A stretch of 64,000 nucleotides of DNA from Woeseiaceae bacterium. Its GTDB lineage: Bacteria > Pseudomonadota > Gammaproteobacteria > Steroidobacterales > Woeseiaceae. Below, one piece after another: positions 7,285-18,447 of this stretch. The translations under genes and the position numbers were made by a program. Positions within the stretch are counted from its first letter, which is position 1, and every line of letters begins with the position of its first letter. The stretch is from positions 62,001 to 126,000 of the forward strand of contig JANQMR010000002.1 in the NCBI GenBank assembly GCA_028279985.1, in the 5' to 3' direction. The notes under the pieces were generated by a model, which did no database searches, had not been told where the DNA came from, and saw only the letters and a list, made by a program, of their open reading frames with translations.

Positions 7285-8469
7285 TCAAGCGAGCAGCACC
7301 CGTTCGATGCGGTTCAGTGCCTCGGTGAGCGTGGCTTCCGACGAGGCGAACGAGAGCCTGATATAGCCCGGGGTGCCGAAGGCCGATCCAGGCACGACGG
7401 CGACATTCGCCTTTTCCAGCAGTAGCTCGGTCAGTGCAAGGTCGTCGGCTATGTCCAGCGAACGAAGCGCATCGGTCACTTTCGGAAACGCGTAAAACGT
7501 CCCCTCGCCGGGCCGGCACTCGACTCCCGGCAGCCGATTCAAGGCCTCGACGACCAGATCGTGTCGGTTCCGATAAGCGGCCACCATCTCGGCCACCGGT
7601 GCCTGATCGCCTTCCAGCGCCGCCAGTGCGGCCTGCTGGGAGACGCTGCAGGGATTGGATGTGCTCTGGCTTTGTACGGTCCGCATCGCGCCAATGAGCG
7701 CCTCAGGCCCGGCCGCGTAGCCGATACGCCAGCCGGTCATCGCATAAGCCTTGGAGACGCCATTGGTCGTCACGGTTCGGCCGGCCAGCGACGGGCAGGC
7801 GGCGGCAAAACTGGTGAACGGTTCCTCGGCCCAGTGGATGTGCTCGTAGATGTCATCGGCGGCGACGACGACGTTGGGCCATGGTTCGAGCACCTCGCCG
7901 AGCGCCGCGAGTTCGGCACGCGTGTAACTGGCCCCGGTCGGATTACTCGGACTGTTGAGGATCAACAGGTGGGTGTTCGCGGAAAGGGCCGCTTCGAGCT
8001 GGGCCGGCGTGATCTTGAAGTCCTGTTCGATGCCCGCCTCTACGATCACCGCCTCGGCGCCGGCAAGGCGCACCATGTGGGGATAGGACACCCAGTGCGG
8101 CGCGGGAACGATCGCCTCGTCGCCGGGCCCGAGCAGGGACAGGCACAGGTTGAACAGCGCCTGTTTGGCGCCGGACGTGACGATGACCTGCGAGATCTCG
8201 TACTCCAGGCCGTTTTCACGGCGAAACTTGTTACAAACGGCCGTTTTGAGCTCGGCAGTGCCGTCGACCGGCGTGTAACGTGTTGCTCCGTTGGCAATCG
8301 CATCGATCGCGGCTCTACGTATCGCCTCCGGCGTGTCGAAATCGGGCTCGCCGGCGCCGAGGTTGATGATGTCGCGGCCCGCGGCCCTGAGCTCGGTAGC
8401 CCGCGCCAGGACGGCACCGGTGGCAGACGGCTGCACCCGCGCCATGCGTTTGGAAACTGCTACACTCAC
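7285..8469 (-). CDS. Aspartate aminotransferase family (class I, subgroup Ib)
   Basis: The 394-residue PLP enzyme carries the substrate loop [13 protein letters not shown] (about 35-47), NSPSNPTGA (172-180) and the cofactor lysine in [18 protein letters not shown] (Lys240). Subgroup Ib enzymes move the amino group of aspartate to 2-oxoglutarate in the cytoplasm. The start is GTG 8469, seven bases after a perfect GGAGG. It is divergent from uvrB, with the start codons only about 50 bases apart, so both promoters share a very short region. Confidence 0.9.
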   Translation of the reverse strand: MSVAVSKRMARVQPSATGAVLARATELRAAGRDIINLGAGEPDFDTPEAIRRAAIDAIANGATRYTPVDGTAELKTAVCNKFRRENGLEYEISQVIVTSGAKQALFNLCLSLLGPGDEAIVPAPHWVSYPHMVRLAGAEAVIVEAGIEQDFKITPAQLEAALSANTHLLILNSPSNPTGASYTRAELAALGEVLEPWPNVVVAADDIYEHIHWAEEPFTSFAAACPSLAGRTVTTNGVSKAYAMTGWRIGYAAGPEALIGAMRTVQSQSTSNPCSVSQQAALAALEGDQAPVAEMVAAYRNRHDLVVEALNRLPGVECRPGEGTFYAFPKVTDALRSLDIADDLALTELLLEKANVAVVPGSAFGTPGYIRLSFASSEATLTEALNRIERVLLA

Positions 8470-8515
8470 AAGTTTGCCTCCGACCGATCAACGCCAGATG
8501 GTACGTGAATCAGCC

Positions 8516-10567
8516 ATGCTGCCCAATACGAACGATGTCACCGACGAGGACCCGCGCGACCGCCTGCGGTTGGTTGCGGATTTCGGTCCGGCGGGCGACC
8601 AGGGCACGGCAATCGACGGCTTGGTCGAAGGGCTGAACGACGGCCTTGCCCGGCAGACCCTGCTCGGCGTGACCGGATCGGGCAAGACCTTCACGATGGC
8701 GAGCGTCATCGAGCGCTTGCAGCGGCCGGCGATTATTCTGGCGCCGAACAAGACGCTGGCGGCGCAACTCTACGGCGAGATGCGCGAGTTTTTCCCGAAC
8801 AACGCGGTCGAGTACTTCGTCTCCTATTACGACTACTACCAGCCCGAAGCCTACGTGCCGAGCTCGGACACCTATATCGAAAAAGACGCCTCGATCAACC
8901 AGCACATCGAACAGATGCGGTTGTCGGCGACCAAGGCGCTGATCGAGCGACGGGATGCGATTATCGTCGCAACAGTATCGGCGATCTACGGCCTGGGCGA
9001 TCCCGAGTCCTACTTCAGCATGGTGTTACACCTGGTGCGCGGCGACCGCATCGATCAGCGTACGATCTTGAGACGCCTCGCCGAAATGCAGTACACGCGC
9101 AACGAAATCGAGCTGTCGCAGGGCACCTACCGGGTCCGCGGCGACATCATCGACGTGTTCCCGGCGGAGTCGGAGCGCGAGGCCGTGCGTCTCGAGCTGT
9201 TCGACGAGGAAATCGAATCGCTGGCGTTCTTCGACCCGCTGACCGGGGAGGTGACCCGCCGGGTCAGGCGCCTGACGATCTTCCCGAAAACCCACTACGT
9301 CACGCCGAGAGAGCGGCTGCTGGCGGCTTGCGACCTTATCAAGATCGAGTTGAAGGATCGGCTCGAGTTTCTGCGGAAACACAATAAACTATTGGAAGCT
9401 CAAAGGCTTGAGCAAAGAACTTTATTTGATTTAGAGATGATCCGCGAGCTCGGTTACTGTACCGGTATCGAGAACTACTCACGTTATCTGTCGGGACGCG
9501 AGGAGGGTCAGCCGCCGCCCTGCCTGTTCGACTACGTGCCCGACGACGCGATCCTGATCATCGACGAAAGCCACGTGACGGTACCGCAGCTCGGCGGGAT
9601 GTACCGCGGCGACCGCTCGCGCAAGGAAACCCTGGTCGAGTTCGGCTTCCGGCTGCCGTCGGCGCTGGACAACCGGCCGTTGCGCTTCGACGAGTTCGAC
9701 CGCCTGAGCCCCCAGATGATCTACGTGTCGGCAACCCCCGGCGATTACGAACGTCAGCACGCCGACAACACGGTCGAGCAACTGGTGCGCCCGACCGGCC
9801 TGGTCGATCCGCAAGTCGAGGTACGGCCCGCCGGCACCCAGGTGGACGATCTGTTGTCCGAGATCGGCAAACGGGTGGAGTCGGGCGACCGGATACTGGT
9901 CACGACCTTGACCAAGCGCATGGCCGAGGACCTGACCGACTACCTGCGCGAGCACGGGGTCAAGGTGCGGTACCTGCATTCGGACGTCAACACGGTCGAG
10001 CGCACCGAGCTGATCCGCGACCTACGCCTGGGTACGTTCGACGTGCTGGTCGGTATCAATCTGTTGCGCGAAGGCCTGGACATGCCGGAGGTTTCGCTAG
10101 TCGCGATTCTCGATGCCGACAAGGAAGGCTTCTTGCGTTCGGATCGCTCCCTGATCCAGACCATCGGCCGGGCGGCGCGCAACATCGACGGCACGGCCAT
10201 CCTGTACGCGGATACGGTTACCGGTTCGATGCAGCGTGCCATCGACGAGACCTCGCGCCGCCGCGAGAAGCAGCTAGAGCACAACCGGGAACACGGCATC
10301 CAGCCGGCATCGATCGTCAAACGGGTGGCGGACATCATGGAGGCTGCGTATCCGGTGCCTGGGCGCGGTCCGCGTAAGGTCGCGGAAGAGCGTGCCAAAT
10401 ACGCCGCGATGACGCCTGAGGAATTGATGAAAAAGGCCGCGCAGCTCGAAAAGGAGATGCTCGAGAAGGCTCGCGATCTCGAGTTCGAGGAGGCGGCCAG
10501 GCTCCGGGACGAGATTCAGCGGATTCGCGAGCACGGACTGGGGCTCGCGGACCTGAAAGCGGGGTGA
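8516..10567 (+). CDS. uvrB: UvrABC excinuclease subunit B
   Basis: Near residues 51-58 lies the Walker A motif GVTGSGKT, followed by the DNA-gripping hairpin ([10 protein letters not shown]), a DESH Walker B-like box ([20 protein letters not shown]), helicase motifs V/VI ([29 protein letters not shown]) and a C-terminal UVR coiled coil. UvrB verifies damage and recruits UvrC in nucleotide excision repair. About 683 residues from ATG 8516; ATG 8498 is equally possible and neither has a clear ribosome binding site. The open frame extends further upstream, but that part overlaps the divergent aminotransferase. Confidence 0.97.
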   Translation: MLPNTNDVTDEDPRDRLRLVADFGPAGDQGTAIDGLVEGLNDGLARQTLLGVTGSGKTFTMASVIERLQRPAIILAPNKTLAAQLYGEMREFFPNNAVEYFVSYYDYYQPEAYVPSSDTYIEKDASINQHIEQMRLSATKALIERRDAIIVATVSAIYGLGDPESYFSMVLHLVRGDRIDQRTILRRLAEMQYTRNEIELSQGTYRVRGDIIDVFPAESEREAVRLELFDEEIESLAFFDPLTGEVTRRVRRLTIFPKTHYVTPRERLLAACDLIKIELKDRLEFLRKHNKLLEAQRLEQRTLFDLEMIRELGYCTGIENYSRYLSGREEGQPPPCLFDYVPDDAILIIDESHVTVPQLGGMYRGDRSRKETLVEFGFRLPSALDNRPLRFDEFDRLSPQMIYVSATPGDYERQHADNTVEQLVRPTGLVDPQVEVRPAGTQVDDLLSEIGKRVESGDRILVTTLTKRMAEDLTDYLREHGVKVRYLHSDVNTVERTELIRDLRLGTFDVLVGINLLREGLDMPEVSLVAILDADKEGFLRSDRSLIQTIGRAARNIDGTAILYADTVTGSMQRAIDETSRRREKQLEHNREHGIQPASIVKRVADIMEAAYPVPGRGPRKVAEERAKYAAMTPEELMKKAAQLEKEMLEKARDLEFEEAARLRDEIQRIREHGLGLADLKAG

Positions 10568-10697
10568 CGGTCTTGCGCGGGGACAATCGCTTCAGTATCT
10601 TATGCCGCCCTTTCGGTCGGGGCCCGAACGGATTTCGGTATCGATACGGATCGACGCCATGCCGAATGCAGGCACTACTTACGTTCGGATTCAGGAA

Positions 10698-10717
10698 GGC
10701 GATTAGCTCAGGGGCAG
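10698..10717 (+). pseudogene. 5' fragment of a tRNA-Val gene
   Basis: GGCGATTAGCTCAGGGGCAG differs from the 5' part of the intact tRNA-Val 86 bases downstream by one substitution and loss of one leading G. The sequence after it does not form anticodon or T arms, so it is a remnant rather than a second gene. The rest of 10568-10783 shows no gene. Confidence 0.65.
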
Positions 10718-10783
10718 CCAACCGGAAGCACGGACGCCACCGTTTGGAAACTGACTGACAGACTATCGGGAATTACGCGGTAA

Positions 10784-10858
10784 GGGCGATTAGCTCAGGG
10801 GTAGAGCGCCACGTTGACATCGTGGAGGTCGGTGGTTCGAAACCACCATCGCCCACCA
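10784..10858 (+). tRNA. tRNA-Val (anticodon GAC)
   Basis: This 75-base cloverleaf has acceptor GGGCGAT/ATCGCCC, D arm AGCTCAGGGGTAGAGC, anticodon loop TTGACAT (GAC), T arm GGTGGTTCGAAACCACC and encoded CCA. A 20-base copy of its 5' end lies just upstream. Confidence 0.97.
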
Positions 10859-10910
10859 AAATCGGCTAAGCGGCAAGGGTGACAGAGTAGGTAGACGGCA
10901 TGTGGTTCGA

Positions 10911-10930
10911 CAAAACGCGATAGCGTTTTG
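10911..10930 (+). terminator. Hairpin downstream of tRNA-Val
   Basis: CAAAACGC and GCGTTTTG form a perfect 8-bp stem around GATA, 53 bases after the tRNA. There is no long T-run beyond the arm's own TTTT, so termination is plausible but not certain. Confidence 0.45.
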
Positions 10931-11052
10931 GACGCGCGTGGCGCCCTCGCAATGGCCGGGCTCGCCCGAAGCGGTCCTGATGAGACCGCTGTCGCCGGCC
11001 CGTGAGATCGGGGCTGTTTCGAACACCGATCTGCTGTCGCAAATCGGCAACA

Positions 11053-11102
11053 AAACTGCTGATTCTTGTGGGAAATCCAGCAGTTTCCCGGTTGTATCCG
11101 GG
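11053..11102 (+). other. Two consecutive hairpins upstream of infC
   Basis: AAACTGCTG (11053-11061) pairs with CAGCAGTTT (11078-11086), followed directly by CCCGG/CCGGG (11087-11102). They lie in the 334-base gene-free region between tRNA-Val and infC, partly under the -35 of the proposed infC promoter. They may be remnants of an RNA leader or a protein site; the function is unknown. Confidence 0.5.
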
Positions 11103-11120
11103 TGCCTGGCTATATAGAAT
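11092..11120 (+). promoter_or_regulatory. Sigma-70 promoter for the infC operon
   Basis: TTGTAT (11092-11097) and TAGAAT (11115-11120) are separated by 17 bases. Transcription would begin near 11127, at the base of the terminator-like hairpin that precedes infC. Confidence 0.65.
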
Positions 11121-11127
11121 TCGAGTC

Positions 11128-11171
11128 CCGCACCGGTGCCGGCCTTACAGCCGTTGCCTGTGCGGTTTTTT
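11128..11171 (+). terminator. Terminator-like hairpin in the infC leader (possible attenuator)
   Basis: CCGCAC (11128-11133) pairs with GTGCGG (11160-11165), followed by six T residues (11166-11171). The infC Shine-Dalgarno GGAGG begins only eight bases later. It may end read-through from tRNA-Val, or attenuate the infC transcript, whose predicted start is at the hairpin base. Confidence 0.65.
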
Positions 11172-11192
11172 GGCTTGTGGAGGACATAAGAA

Positions 11193-11711
11193 ATCGCAGT
11201 TACCAAGCGCGCGCGGCGCAATGAGGAGATCGAGGCAGTCGAGGTTCGGGTGATCGGGTCCGACGGTGAGCAAAAAGGGGTCATGAGACTACCGGAAGCG
11301 ATTGGACTGGCCGAGGAAGAAGGACTCGATCTGGTCGAAGTTGCGCCCACGGCCGACCCGCCGGTTTGCCGCATCATGGACTTCGGCAAATACCTGTTCG
11401 AACAGAACAAAAAGGCGCAGTCGGCGAAACGCAAGGCGACGCGTATTCATGTCAAGGAAATCAAGTTCCGTCCGGGCACGGACGAAGGCGATTACCAGAT
11501 CAAGCTCAGGAAACTGGTGCAGTTCCTGGAGCATGGCGACAAGACCAAAGTGACCTTGAGGTTCCGCGGCCGTGAGATGGCGCATAAGGAGTTGGGCGCA
11601 AATCTCCTGGCCAGGGTTCGCGAGGACCTGGAAGACTACGGTGTCGTCGAGCAGATGCCGCAGCTCGAGGGCCGGCAGATGGTCATGGTACTGGCGCCCA
11701 AAAAAAGGTGA
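11193..11711 (+). CDS. infC: Translation initiation factor IF-3, ATC start codon
   Basis: IF-3 keeps 30S subunits free and rejects poor start codons. The frame contains the conserved [50 protein letters not shown] and [10 protein letters not shown]. The only standard start after the in-frame stop at 11187 is GTG 11250, which would remove the conserved N-terminal segment. ATC 11193 lies nine bases after GGAGG (11179-11183) and gives a 172-residue protein of normal length. AUU/AUC/AUA starts are the known autoregulatory feature of infC. Usually thrS is upstream in gammaproteobacteria; here it is absent. Confidence 0.95.
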   Translation: MAVTKRARRNEEIEAVEVRVIGSDGEQKGVMRLPEAIGLAEEEGLDLVEVAPTADPPVCRIMDFGKYLFEQNKKAQSAKRKATRIHVKEIKFRPGTDEGDYQIKLRKLVQFLEHGDKTKVTLRFRGREMAHKELGANLLARVREDLEDYGVVEQMPQLEGRQMVMVLAPKKR

Positions 11712-11929
11712 CGAACTAAGGTGACCATCCACCCGATCGGCTGATCAGACCGCCGATCCAACGATGGAATGACTGGCGGTCCGGAGTGCCGATCGGCCCT
11801 GAGTGCTGATCGGCGAGACCGCCGAAAAACAAGTGACTAACGGCAACCGGCGCCCAGGCGCCCGCCGTAATCCGCCTGCAGCGGCCGCGAGACGGTACGT
11901 GGCAAGGCCAAGAAAATGGAGACGACGAA
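11712..11929 (+). other. infC-rpmI intergenic leader, no gene
   Basis: These 218 bases contain repeated GATCGGC motifs (near 11735, 11792, 11808) that could pair with GCCGATC copies nearby. In E. coli, L20 represses rpmI-rplT by binding RNA structures in this same interval, so a similar control element is plausible. No coding potential is seen. Confidence 0.4.
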
Positions 11930-12127
11930 ATGTCGAAAATGAAGACCAACCGGGGCGCCGCCAAGCGCTTCCGCCGGACGGGCAAGGGCGGCTACAAGCG
12001 CGCCCAGTCCCATCTCAATCACATACTCACGAAAAAGAAGTCCAAGCGTAAGCGCCAGTTGGGGCTGACCGAGCAGGTTGCCAAGGCCGACGTCAAGAGC
12101 GTGCGCCGCATGCTCCCGTATTCCTGA
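11930..12127 (+). CDS. rpmI: 50S ribosomal protein L35
   Basis: The 65-residue highly basic product has the L35 signature [21 protein letters not shown] and a C-terminal MLPYS. The ATG lies eight bases after GGAG. It is part of the large ribosomal subunit and is cotranscribed with infC and rplT in the conserved order. Confidence 0.97.
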   Translation: MSKMKTNRGAAKRFRRTGKGGYKRAQSHLNHILTKKKSKRKRQLGLTEQVAKADVKSVRRMLPYS

Positions 12128-12141
12128 GAGGAGATCGAGTC

Positions 12142-13541
<1,400 letters not shown>

Positions 13542-13546
13542 GCCCG

Positions 13547-15925
13547 ATGAAAATAGCGGAATCCTGGCTGCGCGACTGGATCGACCCCGACCTCGACACG
13601 GCAGCGCTCACTGAAAAGCTGACCATGGCCGGGCTCGAGGTCGACGGCGTGCACATCGAGGGCTTGGGCCTGGACGGCGTCGTGATCGGCGAAGTGCTCG
13701 AGGTCGGCAAACACCCCAATGCGGATCGCCTGAGCGTCTGCCGCGTCTCCACCGGCAGCGGGGAACCGGTGGAGGTCGTCTGCGGCGCGCCCAATGTTGT
13801 CGCCGGCATGAAAAGCCCATTTGCGCAGCCGGGTGTCAAGTTGCCCAACGGGCTTAAACTCAGAAAATCCAAGATTCGCGGCGTCGTGTCCAACGGCATG
13901 TTGTGTTCCGCCGCCGAGCTCGGACTTGGCGACGACTCGGACGGCATCGTCGACCTGCCGGCCGATGCGCCGGTCGGTGAAGCGCTGACGGCTTACCTGG
14001 GTTTGCCCGATGGGATCATCGACGTCGATCTGACGCCCAATCGCGGCGACTGTTTCAGCATGCTGGGCGTCGCCCGCGACCTTGCGGCGTTGACCGGCAC
14101 GCCGCTGAGCATGCCGGCGATCGAAGTCGTGCCGGCGAGCATCGACGACGTGCAGCCGGTAGAGACGCCGCTGCCCGCGGGCTGCCCGAGCTTCGCCGGG
14201 CGGGTCGTACGCAATATCGATCGCAGCGCGCGCACGCCGCTGTGGATGACCGAGCGGCTGCGCCGCGCAGGCTTGCGGCCCATCCATCCGGTCGTCGACA
14301 TCACCAACTACGTGATGCTCGAATTCGGGCAACCGCTGCACGGTTACGACTACGCAAAACTCCGCGGTACGATCCGGCCGCGTCCGGCCAGCGCGGGCGA
14401 AAAGCTCGTGTTGCTCGACGAGAAGGAAATCGAGCTGCACGACGATACGCTGGTCATCGCCGACGATAGCGGCGTGATCGGGCTGGCCGGCATCATGGGC
14501 GGGCTCGGCACGGCCGTTACCGACGAAACCGTGGACGTGTTCTTCGAGGCCGCGTTCTGGCCGCCGGTGTTCATGGCGGGGCAGGCGCGATCCTACGGCT
14601 TGCACACCGACGCCTCGCTGCGTTTTGAGCGTGGCGTCGATCCGCAAGGGCAGGTACGTGCCGTCGAACGTGCGACCGCCCTGCTGATCGAGATCGCCGG
14701 CGGCGAGGCCGGCCCGCTGAGTCACGTGCTAAACGCGGATGAGCTGCCACAACGTCGTGCCGTCGTATTGCGTCGCGAGCGGCTCGCCCGCCTGCTCGGC
14801 GTCGAGATCGACGGCGATGTGGTCGGGGGCATTCTCCAGCGCCTGGGACTGCGCGCGGAAACCGTCGAATCGGGTTGGGCGGCGACGCCGCCGAGTTATC
14901 GCTTCGACATCAATCTCGAGGTGGATCTGATTGAGGAGGTAGCCCGGATCTACGGGTACGACGGTATCCCGCAGACCACGGCCGTCGCCGAGACCCCAGT
15001 GGCCCGGATCGGCGAATCGGAGGTCGACTTCGACCGGGTGACGCAGACCTTGATCGCGCGCGATTACCAGGAGGTCGTGAACTACAGTTTCGTCGACAAG
15101 GATATCGATGCGGCGCTTACCGGCAGGCCGTCCGCATTCGAGCTCAGCAACCCGATTTCCTCCGAAATGTCCGTCATGCGCGGTTCGATGTGGCCGGGGC
15201 TTGTGACCAGTGCGGCCGCCAACGCCGCCCGGCAACAGGAACGGATTCGCCTGTTCGAAATCGGCCGCACTTTCCACGGCAGTCTGGATTCGCATCAGGA
15301 GGTGCATCGTGTCGCGGGCCTCGCGGCCGGCCCGGCCTTGCCCGAACAATGGGGTTCCAAGGCCCGGTCCTTGGACTTCTTCGACATCAAGGCTGACGTC
15401 TCGGCCCTGCTGGAGCTGGCGGGCGAAGGCTGTCGCCATGCTTACGAGCCGCTCGAGCATCCGGCCTTGCAGACGGGGCAGAGTGCCCGGATCCTGCGCG
15501 ACGGGGTCGAGGTGGGCGTCCTGGGCAAGTTGCACCCGTCGCTCTCGAAACGCCTGGACATCAAGCGCGACGTTTACCTGTTCGAGATCAACGCCGATCT
15601 CGCGTTGGTAGCACGGGTGCCGGCGGCGGTGCCGGTCTCGCGTTTCCCGGCGATCCGGCGTGATATCGCCGTGGTCGTGGACGAGAAGATCAGCGTCGCC
15701 GAGATCGTCGATGCCGTCGCGAGCACGGCGCCGGCATTGATTCGGGATGTCAAGATTTTCGACATCTATCAGGGGCCAGGAATAGAAGCAGGGCTAAAAA
15801 GCATAGCTTTAGGCTTGATTTTACAGGAAACATCCCGCACCCTTACTGACTTCGATGCGGACACCGTGACCACTTCCGCCGTCCGCAAACTGCAGCAAGA
15901 CTTTGCAGCCGAGTTACGAGACTAA
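13547..15925 (+). CDS. pheT: Phenylalanine-tRNA ligase beta subunit
   Basis: The 792-residue product begins [17 protein letters not shown] and contains a tRNA-binding OB fold (about 40-150, [15 protein letters not shown]), the B3/B4 editing domain (about 210-390), B5, the inactive synthetase-like core and a C-terminal ferredoxin-fold anticodon-binding domain ([18 protein letters not shown] onward). It starts five bases after pheS; upstream in-frame sequence overlaps pheS and is not used. Confidence 0.97.
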   Translation: MKIAESWLRDWIDPDLDTAALTEKLTMAGLEVDGVHIEGLGLDGVVIGEVLEVGKHPNADRLSVCRVSTGSGEPVEVVCGAPNVVAGMKSPFAQPGVKLPNGLKLRKSKIRGVVSNGMLCSAAELGLGDDSDGIVDLPADAPVGEALTAYLGLPDGIIDVDLTPNRGDCFSMLGVARDLAALTGTPLSMPAIEVVPASIDDVQPVETPLPAGCPSFAGRVVRNIDRSARTPLWMTERLRRAGLRPIHPVVDITNYVMLEFGQPLHGYDYAKLRGTIRPRPASAGEKLVLLDEKEIELHDDTLVIADDSGVIGLAGIMGGLGTAVTDETVDVFFEAAFWPPVFMAGQARSYGLHTDASLRFERGVDPQGQVRAVERATALLIEIAGGEAGPLSHVLNADELPQRRAVVLRRERLARLLGVEIDGDVVGGILQRLGLRAETVESGWAATPPSYRFDINLEVDLIEEVARIYGYDGIPQTTAVAETPVARIGESEVDFDRVTQTLIARDYQEVVNYSFVDKDIDAALTGRPSAFELSNPISSEMSVMRGSMWPGLVTSAAANAARQQERIRLFEIGRTFHGSLDSHQEVHRVAGLAAGPALPEQWGSKARSLDFFDIKADVSALLELAGEGCRHAYEPLEHPALQTGQSARILRDGVEVGVLGKLHPSLSKRLDIKRDVYLFEINADLALVARVPAAVPVSRFPAIRRDIAVVVDEKISVAEIVDAVASTAPALIRDVKIFDIYQGPGIEAGLKSIALGLILQETSRTLTDFDADTVTTSAVRKLQQDFAAELRD

Positions 15926-15930
15926 GAACG

Positions 15931-16230
15931 ATGGCACTGACAAAAGCGGATATGGCGGAGTCTTTGTTTAACGAGCTTGGTCTCAACAAACGCGAGGCGC
16001 GTGAACTCGTCGACATGTATTTCGAGGAATTGCGTGCATCACTCGCCGTTGGGGAACAGGTCAAGCTTTCCGGCTTCGGAAATTTTGATCTTCGGGACAA
16101 AAAAGAACGACCTGGCAGGAACCCGAAAACCGGCGAGGAGATTCCGATCTCGGCGCGGCGAGTGGTGACCTTCAGGCCAGGACAAAAACTAAAAGCCCGA
16201 GTGGAAGCCTATGCTGGAACCGGGGAATAA
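15931..16230 (+). CDS. ihfA: Integration host factor alpha subunit
   Basis: The 99-residue HU/IHF-fold protein has the DNA-bending arm [20 protein letters not shown] and the family signature [11 protein letters not shown]-alpha pairs with IHF-beta (not in this window) to bend DNA in recombination and transcription. It follows pheT after five bases, as in many gammaproteobacteria. Confidence 0.96.
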   Translation: MALTKADMAESLFNELGLNKREARELVDMYFEELRASLAVGEQVKLSGFGNFDLRDKKERPGRNPKTGEEIPISARRVVTFRPGQKLKARVEAYAGTGE

Positions 16231-16567
16231 CGACGAGCTACCTCCAATTCCCGGCAAGCGTTACTTCACCATCGGTGAAGTCAGTGAGCTGTGTGCGGTC
16301 AAGCCGCACGTCCTGCGTTATTGGGAGCAGGAGTTTCCGCAGCTAAAGCCCGTCAAGCGTCGCGGTAACCGGCGTTATTACCAGCGCCAGGACGTCTTGA
16401 TCATCCGGCAGATACGCAGCCTTCTGTATGACGAGGGGTTTACGATCGGCGGTGCCCGCCAGCGTCTGATGGGTGACCACGCGAAGTCCGACCTTAGCCA
16501 AAGTCAACAGATTATCAAGCAGTTACGCGTAGAACTTGAACAAGTTCTGAAGATACTGCGTCGCTGA
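16211..16567 (+). CDS. MerR-family transcriptional regulator at the end of the ihfA operon
   Basis: The 118-residue product has a MerR winged helix ([20 protein letters not shown], then [21 protein letters not shown]) and a short C-terminal coiled coil ([20 protein letters not shown]). It overlaps the end of ihfA by 20 bases, the conserved arrangement in this phylum. It lacks metal-binding cysteines near the C-terminus, so it is not a typical mercury or copper sensor. Its target genes are unknown. Confidence 0.92.
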   Translation: MLEPGNNDELPPIPGKRYFTIGEVSELCAVKPHVLRYWEQEFPQLKPVKRRGNRRYYQRQDVLIIRQIRSLLYDEGFTIGGARQRLMGDHAKSDLSQSQQIIKQLRVELEQVLKILRR

Positions 16568-16616
16568 ATCCACCCTTTGCAGAATCACCGGCGGCAAGTA
16601 TGATTGCGGCCTCGAT

Positions 16617-16658
16617 ACACGTGCGTGTCACACGTTCGTGTATCCCACACGTTTGTGT
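16617..16658. repeat. Three copies of ACACGTnnGTGT upstream of tRNA-Pro
   Basis: ACACGTGCGTGT (16617-16628), ACACGTTCGTGT (16630-16641) and ACACGTTTGTGT (16647-16658) are near-identical palindromic 12-mers. They fill the space just before the tRNA-Pro gene at 16667, where promoter or processing signals would be expected. Confidence 0.7.
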
Positions 16659-16666
16659 GTTTCGGT

Positions 16667-16743
<77 letters not shown>

Positions 16744-16763
16744 CGTCTATTAGAACACTCACC

Positions 16764-16891
16764 GCACAGAACCGTGCAACTGAGCAATTCGATAGCAGGA
16801 AGCCCGGTTCAACCAAGTCTAACTGAGCGTCCGTGGCACAGAACCATGCGGCGATCTCGATCCGTGTCGGCCCCCCAATGCAGAACAATGC
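16764..16891. repeat. Degenerate repeats around GCACAGAACCRTGC in a gene-free stretch
   Basis: GCACAGAACCGTGC (16764-16777), GCACAGAACCATGC (16836-16849) and a shorter GCAGAACAATGC (16880-16891) each form a small stem around AGAAC. AACTGAGC also occurs twice nearby. The whole interval 16744-17035 is otherwise empty of genes. Confidence 0.5.
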
Positions 16892-17035
16892 TTGTCTCAA
16901 CCGTTCGCCGACGTTCGGTGGCCATACCGCGTTAGAGTTCGAAAAACTGAAGTTCGAAAAAACCAAGTAGAAACTGCACGCGCAGACACCGCAAACCATT
17001 CGCGGTTCGAGAACCGCTCCAACGGTGCTCCATCC

Positions 17036-18274
17036 TTAAATCGGCCCCCGCGCCTCCGGCAACTTCCTGTCCTCAATCCCCAACAAAATCGGCTGCGCCG
17101 TCTCCCGGTAAATATTCACCTTCGCGTTGTACGCAACCCGCGACAACCCGTGTTTGTCCTCGATGTGTAACTGCCGGATATTGAACTGACCGCCCCCCAT
17201 GTCCTCCCCGGTCAGGTAACACTTGATTGCGGTCACTCGTTCTCCCGAGAACACCATGCCGCTCAGCTTCGACAAGTTGCCTTGGGCCTGCTCGAGCAAG
17301 GTCACTGCATCCATGTCGGCCTGTGAGTGAACCACGTCTTCGCCTTGCGCTCTCAGGTCGGCCAGGAAGTCGCCGACCAGGATCTGTCCGGGCAAGGCCG
17401 CCTCGATCATCCTCGCGAGCTCGATGGTCACGTCGCCGACGATGAAATCCTGCATCGTCGGGTTGAGCCCCTCGGCCTGGTGGAACTCGTAACAACTGCC
17501 GACGTGAAAGCAGGCGCGCAAGCGGGGCACCACCTTGGACACCGATTTGCTGCGGGCGATGGCATTGTCCGCCAGCACGATGTGCATGAAATGATACAGG
17601 TTGACGTTGGCCTCCAGGCCGTCGTCCCGGTTCCAGACATAGAACCCGTCGCCGCTGGACGAACGGGCAAAATTGATACCGACATCCTGTTCCAGCATCT
17701 TGGCGTGGGCCGAGTTCAGCGAGTAGGACAGGCTGTTGAGCTGGGTCATCTGTTCGAACGGCGTCAACAGGCTGAAACCGACGATGTCGAACAGGGTGAC
17801 GGCGCGGCTGGCGACGTAGTTGATGCCGTAGCGGCGGATCATGTTCTCGATGATCTGTGTTTCTATGTCGTTGCCGGTCAGGGGTTGCCGCAAGGGTATG
17901 TGCACCGGCTGTACCTCTAGCAGCCGGGCCACCTTTTGCATTTGCGTGAAGTTCAATTGGCGTTCGCCGGATATCAGCTCCGTGATGAAGGTAGGAGAGA
18001 TCCGGGACGGCAGGTCGTCGCCCTGAGGCGACGTGTATTCGGCGATGGCGTAGTGCGGGACGACGAGAATCAGGATACCTTCGTCCAGCGCGGCCCAGCT
18101 CAGTATGCTGTTTTGCCCCAGCGACCAGTGCTCGTGCAGGCAGCGGTCCAGATGCACCAGGTTGCTGCGTTCCCGGAGCCCCATATCCTGGGCGAGACCG
18201 GCGATCTGGTCCAGGTACGGCGAATAGTCGGCAATGCGCCGTATCCCCGATCGAGAAAGCTCTTCCAGTTCCAT
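17036..18274 (-). CDS. Nucleotidyl cyclase-like protein with an HTH-like N-terminal segment
   Basis: The 412-residue protein has a C-terminal half resembling class III adenylate/guanylate cyclases: RAVTLFDIVGFSLLTPFEQM (Asp163), SSSGDGFYVW (Asp209) and VGDVTIELARMIEAALPGQI (279-298). Both metal-binding aspartates are present, but the transition-state Asn of the usual 'VNLAAR' motif is not conserved (TIELAR), so activity is uncertain. Residues of about 92-130 (ISPTFITELISGERQL, then QKVARLLEV) look like an XRE-type helix-turn-helix. No membrane segment is seen. It might bind or make a cyclic nucleotide; the function is unknown. Confidence 0.65.
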   Translation of the reverse strand: MELEELSRSGIRRIADYSPYLDQIAGLAQDMGLRERSNLVHLDRCLHEHWSLGQNSILSWAALDEGILILVVPHYAIAEYTSPQGDDLPSRISPTFITELISGERQLNFTQMQKVARLLEVQPVHIPLRQPLTGNDIETQIIENMIRRYGINYVASRAVTLFDIVGFSLLTPFEQMTQLNSLSYSLNSAHAKMLEQDVGINFARSSSGDGFYVWNRDDGLEANVNLYHFMHIVLADNAIARSKSVSKVVPRLRACFHVGSCYEFHQAEGLNPTMQDFIVGDVTIELARMIEAALPGQILVGDFLADLRAQGEDVVHSQADMDAVTLLEQAQGNLSKLSGMVFSGERVTAIKCYLTGEDMGGGQFNIRQLHIEDKHGLSRVAYNAKVNIYRETAQPILLGIEDRKLPEARGPI

Positions 18275-18447
18275 GCTTGTGCCCCAAGCGACTTCCGCCG
18301 GACCGCCTTATTCTCTACAGTGCACGCGTCAGCCGGAATCACACCCGCCAGTTTCGGCGCCGGGAGGTCGAATCTTTGAGATTTCCGGCACTTGAGCTGG
18401 ATGTGTGATTCGAAAGTAATGCAGTCCTCCGTTCATGGCAAGTCGAG

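Noticed and set aside
10790..11434. 215-codon minus-strand frame over tRNA-Val and infC
   Set aside because: It crosses a tRNA and the infC 5' region; the end resembles the spurious peptides often produced by antisense reading of tRNA genes.
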